From Bacillota bacterium (GTDB lineage: Bacteria > Bacillota > Clostridia > Christensenellales > Aristaeellaceae), in the NCBI GenBank assembly GCA_023402355.1, contig JAEXCG010000121.1, positions 1-16,063 of the forward strand: a stretch of DNA of 16,063 nucleotides, read 5' to 3'. The notes below the pieces were generated by a model. It was not told where the DNA came from. It saw only the letters and a list, made by a program, of their open reading frames with translations, and did not search any database. Position numbers and translations under genes: made by a program. Below are positions 6,949-13,398 of this stretch, piece after piece. Every line of letters starts with the position of its first letter. Positions within the stretch are counted from its first letter, which is position 1.

Positions 6949-6975
6949 TTTGCGTTATGGTTTGCATAAGGCAAA
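6949..6975. promoter_or_regulatory. LysR-type operator cluster
   Basis: TTATGGTTTGCATAA (6955-6969) is a dyad TTAT-N7-ATAA that contains the T-N11-A spacing of LysR boxes. It is formed by two inverted CATAANGCAAA elements (6949-6959 minus, 6965-6975 plus). A third copy at 6933-6943 pairs with the middle one to make an imperfect palindrome with 11 of 12 matches (6932-6943 / 6949-6960). The AT-rich half-sites resemble those described for CcpC, the citrate-responsive LysR protein of Bacillus subtilis. Confidence 0.6.
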
Positions 6976-7012
6976 AATTATGATCCGCACGCAGACCCTT
7001 AGCGAGGTATCT

Positions 7013-7921
7013 ATGAATTTAAAGCATGCGTCCTACGTACTGGCCGTGCTGCGCGAGGGCAGCATCACCGCGGCAGCCAAGAAGCTGTACGTCTCCCAGC
7101 CCTCCCTCAGCCAGACGATCAAGCAGGTCGAGCAGAACCTGGGCGCGCCGATCTTCGACCGCTCGACCGATCCGCTCGCCCTCACCTACGCGGGCGAGCT
7201 GTACGTCAAGGCCGTCCAGCAGGTGATGACCATCTCCACCAACCTGCAAAATGAAATCGAGGAGATGAAAAAGGAGACGCACGGGCGCCTGCGCCTGGGC
7301 ATCTCCATTCAGCGCGGGCTGCAGCTGCTCCCGCTCGTCATTCCCCCGTTCACCCGCAAGTACCCGCACGTCAAGATCGAGCTGATCGAGCACGGCTCGG
7401 ACACGCTGGAGCGCCTCACCACCGAGGGCGAGTGCGACATCGCGCTCATCACCACCAACGAAAAGCCCAGCGCGCTGGAGTACATCCTGCTGGAGACGGA
7501 GCAGCTGGTGCTGATGGCCGACCGCTCCACCGACATCGCCCAGCGCATCCCGGACGGCACGCCCATCGACATCACGGAGGCGGCGGCCGAGCGCTTCGTC
7601 TGCCTCTGCCCGGGGCACAGCGTGCGCACGATTCAGGACAGGCTGTTTCAGCTGCACCAGATGAAGCCCTCCATCCTGCTCGAATCCAACAGCCTGGAGG
7701 CGTGCAAGAACGTCGCCGCCCGCGCGGGCGCGGTGATGATCTGCCCCTACGTCTACATCGCGGGCTCGCGCGACCTGCTCTACCGCGTCCACTGTTACCC
7801 CATCAAGAACAACGATTACGAGCGGCACTTCTACCTGTGCTACCGCAGGGGGCTCTACTTCACGCGCTTCATGGAGGACTTTCTCTCCATCGTCCGCCAG
7901 CAGCTCGGCAAGTCTGTTTAA
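7013..7921 (+). CDS. LysR-family regulator, likely controls the tct-cit genes
   Basis: A complete 302-residue LysR-type regulator. Residues 1-60 form the winged-helix DNA-binding domain, with ITAAAKKLYVSQPSLSQTI as the helix-turn-helix. Residues 60-90 form the linker helix, and the rest is a two-lobed effector domain (RLRLGISIQRG from about 93). The frame is open from 6950, but the ATG at 7013 fits the family N-terminus and has GAGG about 6 bases upstream. It diverges from tctC across a 237-base region rich in LysR-like operators, so it is the natural regulator of tctCBA-citDEF and probably of itself. The effector is likely citrate or a related acid, as for CcpC and CitR of Bacillus; this is inference. 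An efficient terminator follows. It is not clearly orthologous to any named regulator that I can recognise. Confidence 0.93.
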   Translation: MNLKHASYVLAVLREGSITAAAKKLYVSQPSLSQTIKQVEQNLGAPIFDRSTDPLALTYAGELYVKAVQQVMTISTNLQNEIEEMKKETHGRLRLGISIQRGLQLLPLVIPPFTRKYPHVKIELIEHGSDTLERLTTEGECDIALITTNEKPSALEYILLETEQLVLMADRSTDIAQRIPDGTPIDITEAAAERFVCLCPGHSVRTIQDRLFQLHQMKPSILLESNSLEACKNVAARAGAVMICPYVYIAGSRDLLYRVHCYPIKNNDYERHFYLCYRRGLYFTRFMEDFLSIVRQQLGKSV

Positions 7922-7927
7922 AACGTT

Positions 7928-7964
7928 CGCGGCGCTTCCCCTTTCGGGAAGCGCCGCGTTTTGT
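7928..7964 (+). terminator. Intrinsic terminator after the LysR gene
   Basis: Perfect 13-bp stem, 7928-7940 with 7946-7958, loop CTTTC, followed by TTTTGT. It begins 7 bases after the stop codon and separates this gene from the convergent citXG gene. It may also act weakly on the minus strand, where AACGTTTT follows the stem. Confidence 0.92.
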
Positions 7965-8145
7965 CATAAATCCATTTTATCTTTCAGCTCGCCGCATAGC
8001 GGGACGCTATTCAGTCTGCTGCGCGCAGGTCAAAAGCCTCAGGTTTCGTCCGGCTCGGCCGCCGGACAGCTCGCCGCCTACGCCGTGCCGTCCGTCGAAA
8101 ACCGCCGCGCGACAAGAAAGCGCCTTATCCTCTTTTGTCAAATCG

Positions 8146-9513
8146 TCATCGTCTTTCCTCCAGCATGAAATACAGCAGAAAGGTTACCGCCAGCAGGTCC
8201 GCGCAGCCGCCCGGGCTGATGTTTTCCGCGATCAGCCTCTGGTCCATCGCCTTCGCATCCGCTACCTGCGCGGTCTCAGCCTCGCGCATGAGCGTCCGCG
8301 CCCGCGCAAGCCCGCCGCGGCGGATGACGTTGGAGTCCTCCGCATGCGCCATCAGGGCGAGCAGCGCCGCGACGCCCGCGTAGTTCACGCTCATCCCCGC
8401 GCCCCTCGCCGCGCGAAATGCGGGCAGCGCCGCCCGCTCCACGGAGGGAAAGCCAGCCGCCGCCTCGCCCCGCACGCCCGCCAGCCCGTGCTCGACGTAC
8501 AGACGTTCCCCAAACGTGCGCGCGTTTTCCGAGGTCAGGGAGGAGAGCTTTTTGCCGACGGCCTCGTGCGTCATCTCGCCGCAGAGGGCGAGCACGTCGC
8601 CCGGCTCGACGCCGTCCATCTCTCCCGCCCGCCTGCCGTACAGCATGCCCAGCGCGCCGCAGACGACGCCGAGGGAAAATATCGCGCCCTTGTGCGTGTT
8701 CACGCCGCCCGTCGCCGCGCGCATTGCCCGCTCCGCGCGCGCGCCGCGCCGCTGCAACTCCTCGAACACCTCCGCTGGACGCGCCTCCTGCCGCCGCATT
8801 CCCTCGCGCGCGCAATCCTCAAAATAAGACGGCAGGACCGCCGCGCTGTCAAGGAAGGTAAAGAAGTCCATGTCCCGATGCGCGCCGCTGTTCGTCCGAT
8901 CGACCAGGCCGGGTTTGGGCGTCACCGCCGCCTCGTACAGCAGCGCGCGCTGCGCGCTTTGCCCGACCCGGCGCGCGTATCTTGCCGAAAGGTCATCGCG
9001 GATGATCTCCCCGGCGCGTTCAAAGAGCGCCTGCGCGCTGTGCGCGCGGCTGCGGGCGCACAGCGGCGCTTCCTCGCCGCACAGCAGGCAGCGCCGAACC
9101 GGCAGGCCCACGTCCGCGCGGGAGAGCTTTTCCCCGTCCAGACCGATCACGTCCGCGTCGAGCAGCCGCCCGACCGGCGATTCGTCCTCCACCTCGCACA
9201 TCAGGCGTTTGAGCGTCTGCACGCTGATGCCCGCGACGACAAAAAACGCCTCAAAACCCGTAAAGGCGCGCACCTGTTCCCGCGCGCGCACGTATCCTTC
9301 GCGCATGAACTGCGCCTCGAGTGCTTCCAGGGCGTTTTCAAACGCACGTTCGACGTCCCGCGTCACCTTCACAGGGCCCGCGATGTTCATCGTCAGGCAC
9401 ACGAGCGGCGCGCCGTGCGCCCGCAGGAGCCGCCTTTGCAGCGCCGCGCGCCGTTCCCGCGCCTCCATCATGTCCGCGACGCCGACCTCCCGGCCGTATA
9501 GCTCCCCATCCAC
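8146..9513 (-). CDS. citXG: Fused citrate lyase prosthetic-group synthase and transferase (CitX-CitG)
   Basis: This 455-residue protein joins two enzymes needed to mature CitD. Residues 1-165 match CitX, which attaches the phosphoribosyl-dephospho-CoA group to apo-CitD: LVCLTMNIAGPVK (37-49), GRLLDADVIG (115-124), RRCLLCGEEAPLCARSRAH (140-158). Residues 175-455 match CitG, which makes the 2'-(5''-triphosphoribosyl)-3'-dephospho-CoA precursor from dephospho-CoA and ATP: TPKPGLVDRTNSGAHRDMD (198-216), ATGGVNTHKGAIFSLG (267-282), and a later NYAGVAALLALMAHAEDS. Both parts look complete. Similar fusions are known, for example in Haemophilus. The start is a GTG at 9513-9511 behind GGGGG; an internal ATG pair about 14 residues later is possible, but the longer form aligns better with CitX. 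It diverges from citC and has its own strong promoter. Confidence 0.95.
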   Translation of the reverse strand: MDGELYGREVGVADMMEARERRAALQRRLLRAHGAPLVCLTMNIAGPVKVTRDVERAFENALEALEAQFMREGYVRAREQVRAFTGFEAFFVVAGISVQTLKRLMCEVEDESPVGRLLDADVIGLDGEKLSRADVGLPVRRCLLCGEEAPLCARSRAHSAQALFERAGEIIRDDLSARYARRVGQSAQRALLYEAAVTPKPGLVDRTNSGAHRDMDFFTFLDSAAVLPSYFEDCAREGMRRQEARPAEVFEELQRRGARAERAMRAATGGVNTHKGAIFSLGVVCGALGMLYGRRAGEMDGVEPGDVLALCGEMTHEAVGKKLSSLTSENARTFGERLYVEHGLAGVRGEAAAGFPSVERAALPAFRAARGAGMSVNYAGVAALLALMAHAEDSNVIRRGGLARARTLMREAETAQVADAKAMDQRLIAENISPGGCADLLAVTFLLYFMLEERR

Positions 9514-9546
9514 TGCGCCGCCCCCTTTCGTCCGTCCTCTATAAAG

Positions 9547-9575
9547 ATTGTATCAAACGCCCGCCGGCATTGCAA
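9547..9575 (-). promoter_or_regulatory. Sigma-A promoter of citXG
   Basis: On the minus strand TTGCAA (9575-9570), exactly 17 bases, TACAAT (9552-9547). Start expected near 9540, about 27 bases before the GTG codon. Confidence 0.8.
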
Positions 9576-9645
9576 GGCGCGGGCCCATGGCTTTTTACCT
9601 ATGCGTCCGATAACCGCTTTCCTATTCGCCATCAAAACCAAAGCG

Positions 9646-9654
9646 TGGTATACT
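9646..9654 (+). promoter_or_regulatory. Extended -10 promoter of citC
   Basis: TGGTATACT is an extended -10 element (TGN + TATACT at 9649-9654). No good -35 box is seen at the expected distance, which extended -10 promoters tolerate. Start expected near 9661, about 28 bases before citC. No LysR-like or cre-like site was recognised here. Confidence 0.6.
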
Positions 9655-9688
9655 GAAATAAAACGCACGCAGAAAGGTTGGGCTGCCC

Positions 9689-10723
9689 ATGTACGAGCTT
9701 TCCCGCATTTACGACAGCGACAGGCGCGCGCGCCGTCAGGTGGACGCTTTGCTCGATCGCGAGGGAATTTCCCGCGACCAGCACCTGGACTATACCGTCG
9801 GCCTTTACGACGAGGACGGCGAACTGGCCGCCACGGGCTCGTGCTTTTGCCAGACGCTGCGGTGCATGGCGGTGGACGGCCGCCATCGCGGGGAAGGCCT
9901 GCTCGCGCAGATCGTCACGCACCTCATCGAGGTCGAACACGAACGCGGGTACGACCACCTCTTCCTCTACACCAAGTGCGACGCGGCGCGCTTCTTCTCC
10001 GACCTCGGATTTTCCGAAGTCGCACGGGTAGACGGACGCGTCGTCTTCATGGAGAACCGCCGCGGCGCGTTCGATCGCTACCTCGCTTCCCTCGCTCCGC
10101 AAAGGACGTCGGGAGCGGCCGCGATCGTGATGAACGCCAATCCCTTCACCCTCGGCCATCAATATCTGGTCGAGCGCGCAGCGTCGGAAAACCCGCGCGT
10201 GTTCCTCTTCGTCCTGTCGGAGGACGCGTCGCTCGTGCCCTTTGACGCGCGCCTGTCCATGGTGCGCTCCGGCGTTTCGCATCTGCAAAACGTGACGGTG
10301 CTGCCCTCCGGGGCCTACATGATCTCCAGCGCTACGTTCCCCTCCTATTTTTTAAAGGAAGCGGATTTGGTGACCCGGACGCACGCGCGGCTTGACGCCG
10401 CGGTCTTCACGCGGATCGCCGCCGCGCTCGGGGTAACGCGCCGTTACGTGGGCGAGAAACCCTTCTCCCACGCGACGCAGCTATATAATGAGGCGCTGCT
10501 GGAAACGCTGCCCCCGGCGGGCGTAGAGTGCGTCGTCGTGCCGCGCAAGGCGGGCTCCGAGGGGCCGATCAGCGCCTCCGAGGTGCGTCGTCTGATTCAG
10601 AATCAGGGCGTTTTTGCCATCCGTCCCTTCGTGCCCGACGGCACGTACACCTTCTTTCAAAGCGAGGCGGGCCAAAGCGTCGTTTCCGCGATCCGTGCGG
10701 CGGGCGACGTGACGCATCATTGA
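9689..10723 (+). CDS. citC: Citrate lyase ligase ([citrate (pro-3S)-lyase] acetyltransferase)
   Basis: CitC acetylates the thiol of the CitD prosthetic group using acetate and ATP, switching citrate lyase on. The 344-residue length agrees with the family (about 350). Residues 1-130 form a GNAT-like domain with CMAVDGRHRGEGLLAQIVTH (59-78) and ARFFSDLGF. Residues 143-344 form the adenylyl-transferase domain with the nucleotide-binding motif NPFTLGH (151-157) and ISASEVR (294-300), the two ends of the active site. The ATG at 9689 has AAAGG about 11 bases upstream. It diverges from citXG, so the maturation genes form a two-way unit apart from the structural genes. No intrinsic terminator is visible before the next gene, so some read-through into the MerR-family gene is possible. 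Confidence 0.96.
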   Translation: MYELSRIYDSDRRARRQVDALLDREGISRDQHLDYTVGLYDEDGELAATGSCFCQTLRCMAVDGRHRGEGLLAQIVTHLIEVEHERGYDHLFLYTKCDAARFFSDLGFSEVARVDGRVVFMENRRGAFDRYLASLAPQRTSGAAAIVMNANPFTLGHQYLVERAASENPRVFLFVLSEDASLVPFDARLSMVRSGVSHLQNVTVLPSGAYMISSATFPSYFLKEADLVTRTHARLDAAVFTRIAAALGVTRRYVGEKPFSHATQLYNEALLETLPPAGVECVVVPRKAGSEGPISASEVRRLIQNQGVFAIRPFVPDGTYTFFQSEAGQSVVSAIRAAGDVTHH

Positions 10724-10779
10724 ATTTTAAAAAATTTAAAAATAGCGCTTGACCTTCTCGCTGCGTCAAGGTGTATTCT
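10724..10779 (+). promoter_or_regulatory. MerR-type operator-promoter with A/T-rich upstream element
   Basis: TTGACC (10749-10754), a 19-base spacer, and TATTCT (10774-10779). The long spacer is the hallmark of MerR-controlled promoters. Inside it lies a 21-base dyad (10752-10772) with arms ACCTT and AAGGT and an inner CGC-T-GCG. The A/T-only run at 10724-10743 just upstream looks like an UP element. The promoter reads into the MerR-family gene, so that gene very likely controls itself. Confidence 0.85.
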
Positions 10780-10827
10780 GATCGTGCAGGAAATCAGGGC
10801 GGCTGTCAACAGAAAGGAGGCTTGCGA

Positions 10828-11562
10828 ATGGAACTGAGCATACAGGCTTTCAGCCGTTTAGCCGGCGTCAGCGCGCGGACGCTGCGCTATTACGACGAAA
10901 TCGGCCTCTTTTCTCCCCTTCGCGTGAACTCCTCCGGCTATCGAATTTACGGCGAGCACCAACTGGAGACGCTGCGAAGAATCGCCCTCTACCGCTCCTA
11001 CGGCATGAGCCTGGAGGCGATCGCGCAGGTACTTGACGCGCCGGACGCGGCGCGACGAAAGGCGCTCGCAGGCCAGCATGCGGCGCTCCTGCAGGAGCGC
11101 GCACGCCTCGACCGGATGATCAACAGCCTGGAACAAATGCTCCTGCAGGAAGAAGGAACGAACGTGAACCGTGAAAAGATGATCGAGGAGAACGAAGCGC
11201 GTTACGGCGCTGAAATTCGGAAAAAATACGGAGATGAAACCGTGAACGCCAGCAATAAGCGATTGAAGGGCCTGTCGGACGCGGACATTCAGCATATGGA
11301 GGATCTGTCCGTGCAAATCGTAACGCGCCTGCAGGACGCCGTCCGCGCGGGCATCTCGCCGGAAAGCGAGGAAGGGCAGTCCATCGCCTCGCTGCACAGG
11401 GAATGGCTCGGGTTTACCTGGCCCTCCTACACGCCGCAGGCGCACCTGGGCCTCGCGCAGATGTATGTCTCCGATCCTCGCTTTACCGCCTATTACGACA
11501 AGGAAGTCCCCGGATGCGCGGCATTCCTGCTGAAAGCCGTTGCAGCTTTTACCCAGGCATGA
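10828..11562 (+). CDS. MerR-family regulator with TipAS-type ligand-binding domain
   Basis: A 244-residue activator. Residues 1-70 are the MerR winged helix (FSRLAGVSARTLRYYDEIGL, then NSSGYRIYGEHQLETLRRI). Residues 75-105 form the dimer coiled coil. Residues about 120-244 match the TipAS domain, which in TipAL of Streptomyces binds thiopeptide antibiotics (ENEARYGAEIRKKYGDET, later LAQMYVSDPRFTAYYD). From memory of TipAL, the cysteine that captures thiostrepton lies just before the MYVSD motif; here that place is Gly-Leu, so covalent capture is unlikely. The ATG at 10828 has AGAAAGGAGG at 7 bases, a near-perfect ribosome site. The operator-promoter upstream shows self-regulation. No transporter or resistance gene adjoins, so the regulon lies elsewhere or is only this gene. 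Confidence 0.92.
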   Translation: MELSIQAFSRLAGVSARTLRYYDEIGLFSPLRVNSSGYRIYGEHQLETLRRIALYRSYGMSLEAIAQVLDAPDAARRKALAGQHAALLQERARLDRMINSLEQMLLQEEGTNVNREKMIEENEARYGAEIRKKYGDETVNASNKRLKGLSDADIQHMEDLSVQIVTRLQDAVRAGISPESEEGQSIASLHREWLGFTWPSYTPQAHLGLAQMYVSDPRFTAYYDKEVPGCAAFLLKAVAAFTQA

Positions 11563-11570
11563 ACCGCCAG

Positions 11571-11602
11571 GACGATCGGCCGCGAGGCTGACCGTCTTTT
11601 TT
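11571..11602 (+). terminator. Intrinsic terminator after the MerR-family gene
   Basis: An 11-bp stem (11571-11581 / 11586-11596, one A-C mismatch and one G-U pair), a GCGA tetraloop, then TTTTTT. It lies 8 bases after the stop codon. Confidence 0.88.
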
Positions 11603-11636
11603 CGGATTTTTGCCCTTTTCTGGCGGAAAAAGCGGT

Positions 11637-11664
11637 TTGCGACCTTCGCGAAATATGGTACACT
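11637..11664 (+). promoter_or_regulatory. Promoter of the GH43 gene
   Basis: TTGCGA (11637-11642), 16-base spacer ending in TGG, TACACT (11659-11664), giving an extended -10 element. Start expected near 11671, about 30 bases before the TTG start codon. No specific operator was recognised. Confidence 0.65.
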
Positions 11665-11700
11665 GTTCCATACCGATTGATAAAAAGCGAGGGAGTATTC

Positions 11701-12609
11701 TTGAAGACGATTGAGTTTCCTTTCCCGGCGGCGGACCCGTTTCTGCTTAGCGACACCGACGGGCCCTACTATCTCTACTGCACCCGCGAGGACGGCGAAG
11801 GGGTCAGCGTGCGCCGTTCGGAGAATTTGTGCGATTGGGAGGATTTGGGGATCGCCATGGGGCCCTCGCGTTCCCGCTGGGGCGCGAGCTGCTTCTGGGC
11901 GCCGGAGTGCTATCGCATCCGCGATCGCTATTACCTCTTTTACAGCGCGAACTGGCGCGAAAACCCGAATCACGAAGAGGAAAATTTCCGCATCGGCGTA
12001 GCCGTGGCGGACAAGCCGGAAGGATCGTTCGAGGACATCTCGGACCGGCCGATCTTCGACCCGGGCTACCCGATCATCGACGCGAACGTGTACGAAGAGG
12101 ACGGGCGCTTTTATCTGTACTATTCGCGCTGCTGCTACAAGCACCGCGTGGGCGAATGGGAGGAAAGCTGGATTTACGGCGTGGAGCTTCTCCCGGACTT
12201 CTCGGGCGTCATCGGCGAGCCGAAGCTGCTCCTCCGGCCGGAGCAGGAATGGGAAAACCGTTCCGCCGCCTCGACCGGCCGCCGCTGGAACGAGGGCTCC
12301 TACCTCTTCAAGCGCGGCGACACGTACTACATCACCTATTCAGCCAACTTCTTCGGCGGCCCGGACTACGCCGTGGGCTATGCCACGGCCAAATCGCCGT
12401 TGGGACCGTTCGTCAAGGCGCCGGAAAATCCCATTCTGGCGCGCGGGGGGCACGTGACCGGCACGGGCCACAGCTGCATGGCGAAGCTGCAAGGCGATAA
12501 GCTGTGCATCGTCTATCACGGCCGCACGAAGGAGACGGGCGACGCGCGCGTAGGCTTCCTATCGCCCGTTTGCTTCGACGAGGCGGGCCGGCCGGTCGTC
12601 GAGCGGTAA
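11701..12609 (+). CDS. Glycoside hydrolase family 43-type protein, cytoplasmic
   Basis: A 302-residue five-bladed beta-propeller enzyme of the GH43 type, which typically releases arabinose or xylose from plant-polymer fragments. The three catalytic acids are in the expected contexts: Asp12 (AADPF, base), Asp127 (PIIDANVY, pKa modulator) and Glu198 (RWNEGSYLF, acid). Blade-like repeats such as YYLFYSAN and YYITYSAN are also seen. There is no signal peptide, so it probably acts on imported oligosaccharides. The frame is open from a TTG at 11677, but the TTG at 11701 is preceded by GAGGGAG at 5 bases and is preferred. It stands alone between two terminators, with no sugar transporter beside it. 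Exact substrate cannot be told; related GH117 or GH130-like propellers are less likely given the three-acid pattern. Confidence 0.88.
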   Translation: MKTIEFPFPAADPFLLSDTDGPYYLYCTREDGEGVSVRRSENLCDWEDLGIAMGPSRSRWGASCFWAPECYRIRDRYYLFYSANWRENPNHEEENFRIGVAVADKPEGSFEDISDRPIFDPGYPIIDANVYEEDGRFYLYYSRCCYKHRVGEWEESWIYGVELLPDFSGVIGEPKLLLRPEQEWENRSAASTGRRWNEGSYLFKRGDTYYITYSANFFGGPDYAVGYATAKSPLGPFVKAPENPILARGGHVTGTGHSCMAKLQGDKLCIVYHGRTKETGDARVGFLSPVCFDEAGRPVVER

Positions 12610-12631
12610 TATAGGTGATCCAACGATTCAT

Positions 12632-12678
12632 AGGCCCGCAAATCTCGAGTTCGCGCCGAGATTTGCGGGCCTGCTTTT
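12632..12678 (+). terminator. Intrinsic terminator after the GH43 gene
   Basis: Perfect 16-bp stem, 12632-12647 with 12657-12672, a 9-base loop, then GCTTTTG. One of the longest perfect stems in the window. Confidence 0.9.
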
Positions 12679-12975
12679 GTGTCTTGTTGCCGCCTGATTT
12701 TTGTTACGCCAGAATTTTCTGTTCTGCCCGGTTCCTTTTTCCGCAACTTTCTATTGCGTCACAGATCATAATTGCCGGCCGGTACGCCGCAAGTACTTTA
12801 GGAAACAGCCATGCGCACCGTCCGGTAACAAATAGGCCGTAAATGCGCTGCGTTCCCAATAGGTTTTGGGCAGGATACACGGCAATGTCAGAGTTCCCCC
12901 CTGTCGTATGTCGGGAACAACGTCGGGAGAAAAAAGAAAGCGCGCTTCAGTACATGGTCTTCGGCGCAGGCTCCA
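12679..12975. other. Intergenic stretch without a supported gene
   Basis: About 300 bases between the GH43 terminator and the tRNA terminator. Short open frames exist on both strands. One, on the minus strand (12766-12981), begins with GTG inside the tRNA terminator, lacks a ribosome site, and its product has no family resemblance that I can see. The stretch could be gene debris or an unrecognised small RNA, but nothing specific supports either. Confidence 0.5.
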
Positions 12976-13023
12976 AAACACAAAAAACCCGCAAACCCCT
13001 GATTCACAAGGATTTGCGGGTTT
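12976..13023 (-). terminator. Intrinsic terminator of the serine tRNA pair
   Basis: An 11-bp stem, 12985-12995 with 13013-13023, followed on the minus strand by a T-rich tract that ends in TGTGTTTT. It starts 1 base after the encoded CCA of the first tRNA. Confidence 0.9.
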
Positions 13024-13024
13024 C

Positions 13025-13115
13025 TGGCGGAGAAGCCGGGATTTGAACCCGGGCTGCGCTTTCGCACACTACTCCCTTAGCAGGGGAGCCCCTTCGGCCT
13101 CTTGGGTACTTCTCC
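13025..13115 (-). tRNA. tRNA-Ser (anticodon GCU)
   Basis: A 91-base class II tRNA with encoded CCA. The acceptor stem GGAGAAG / CTTCTCC pairs perfectly. The anticodon arm CTCCC-CTGCTAA-GGGAG gives GCU, reading AGC and AGU. The long variable arm is typical of serine tRNA, and the T arm GCCCGGGTTCAAATCCCGGC is normal with one less-common A after GTTCA. It is the downstream member of a two-tRNA transcript. Confidence 0.97.
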
Positions 13116-13144
13116 ATGTCAAGCGCGTATGCGATTTTGAGAAA

Positions 13145-13233
13145 TGGCGGAGAGAGAGGGATTCGAACCCCCGGTACATTGCTGTATCACTGGTTTTCAA
13201 GACCAGCGCCATAAACCGCTCGGCCATCTCTCC
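13145..13233 (-). tRNA. tRNA-Ser (anticodon UGA)
   Basis: An 89-base class II tRNA with encoded CCA. The acceptor stem is GGAGAGA / TCTCTCC, and the anticodon arm CTGGT-CTTGAAA-ACCAG gives UGA, reading UCA and other UCN codons. It has a long variable arm and a standard GTTCGAATC T loop. It lies 29 bases upstream of the GCU tRNA on the same transcript. Confidence 0.97.
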
Positions 13234-13258
13234 AAGAGAATTGGAACCAGCGGAAACT

Positions 13259-13287
13259 ATTATACCCGGTTTTTCTGCTTTTGTCAA
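13259..13287 (-). promoter_or_regulatory. Consensus sigma-A promoter for the serine tRNA pair
   Basis: On the minus strand TTGACA (13287-13282), exactly 17 bases, TATAAT (13264-13259): both boxes are perfect. The first tRNA begins about 25 bases downstream of the -10 box. Confidence 0.95.
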
Positions 13288-13398
13288 TGCCGCAGATGAA
13301 ATTCTCTGCAGGATTCGTTCGTCCGCTCACGCGGCGTCGCGTCCTCCCATACAATACGAGGGGCTGCTCATGCCCACTTCGCCTGTGGAGGAATTACA

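Larger units (their letters stand above)
6776..7012. promoter_or_regulatory. Divergent control region between tctC and the LysR gene
   Basis: This region is visibly more AT-rich than its surroundings. It contains overlapping face-to-face promoters (listed separately), a cre-like site at 6850-6863, the palindrome CATAAGAGCTTATG (6862-6875), and three copies of CATAANGCAAA at 6933-6943 (plus), 6949-6959 (minus) and 6965-6975 (plus). It also holds a T-N11-A box, TTATGGTTTGCATAA (6955-6969), of the LysR type, and the AT palindrome ATAAAATGTTTTAT (6790-6803) directly upstream of the tctC ribosome site. The layout fits a LysR regulator that controls tctC and represses itself. Confidence 0.8.

Noticed and set aside
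6776..7012. Riboswitch in the tctC leader
   Set aside because: No conserved riboswitch core or terminator-antiterminator pair is visible. The repeats fit protein operators better.
8049..8068. Hairpin GTCCGGC/GCCGGAC past the citXG stop as a terminator
   Set aside because: On the minus strand the stem is followed by GAAACCTGAGG rather than a U tract, and it is about 80 bases from the stop codon. Weak at best.
7432..9501. A 689-codon open frame on the plus strand running from the LysR gene through the citXG region
   Set aside because: It passes through the LysR terminator, is Arg/Ala/His-rich without domains, and is antisense to the well-conserved CitX-CitG protein.
10858..12144. A 428-codon minus-strand open frame across the MerR and GH43 genes
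   Set aside because: It spans two terminators and a promoter of real plus-strand genes and has no family resemblance.
12766..12981. A 71-codon minus-strand frame after the tRNA genes
   Set aside because: The GTG start lies inside the tRNA terminator, there is no ribosome site, and the product resembles no family I recognise.
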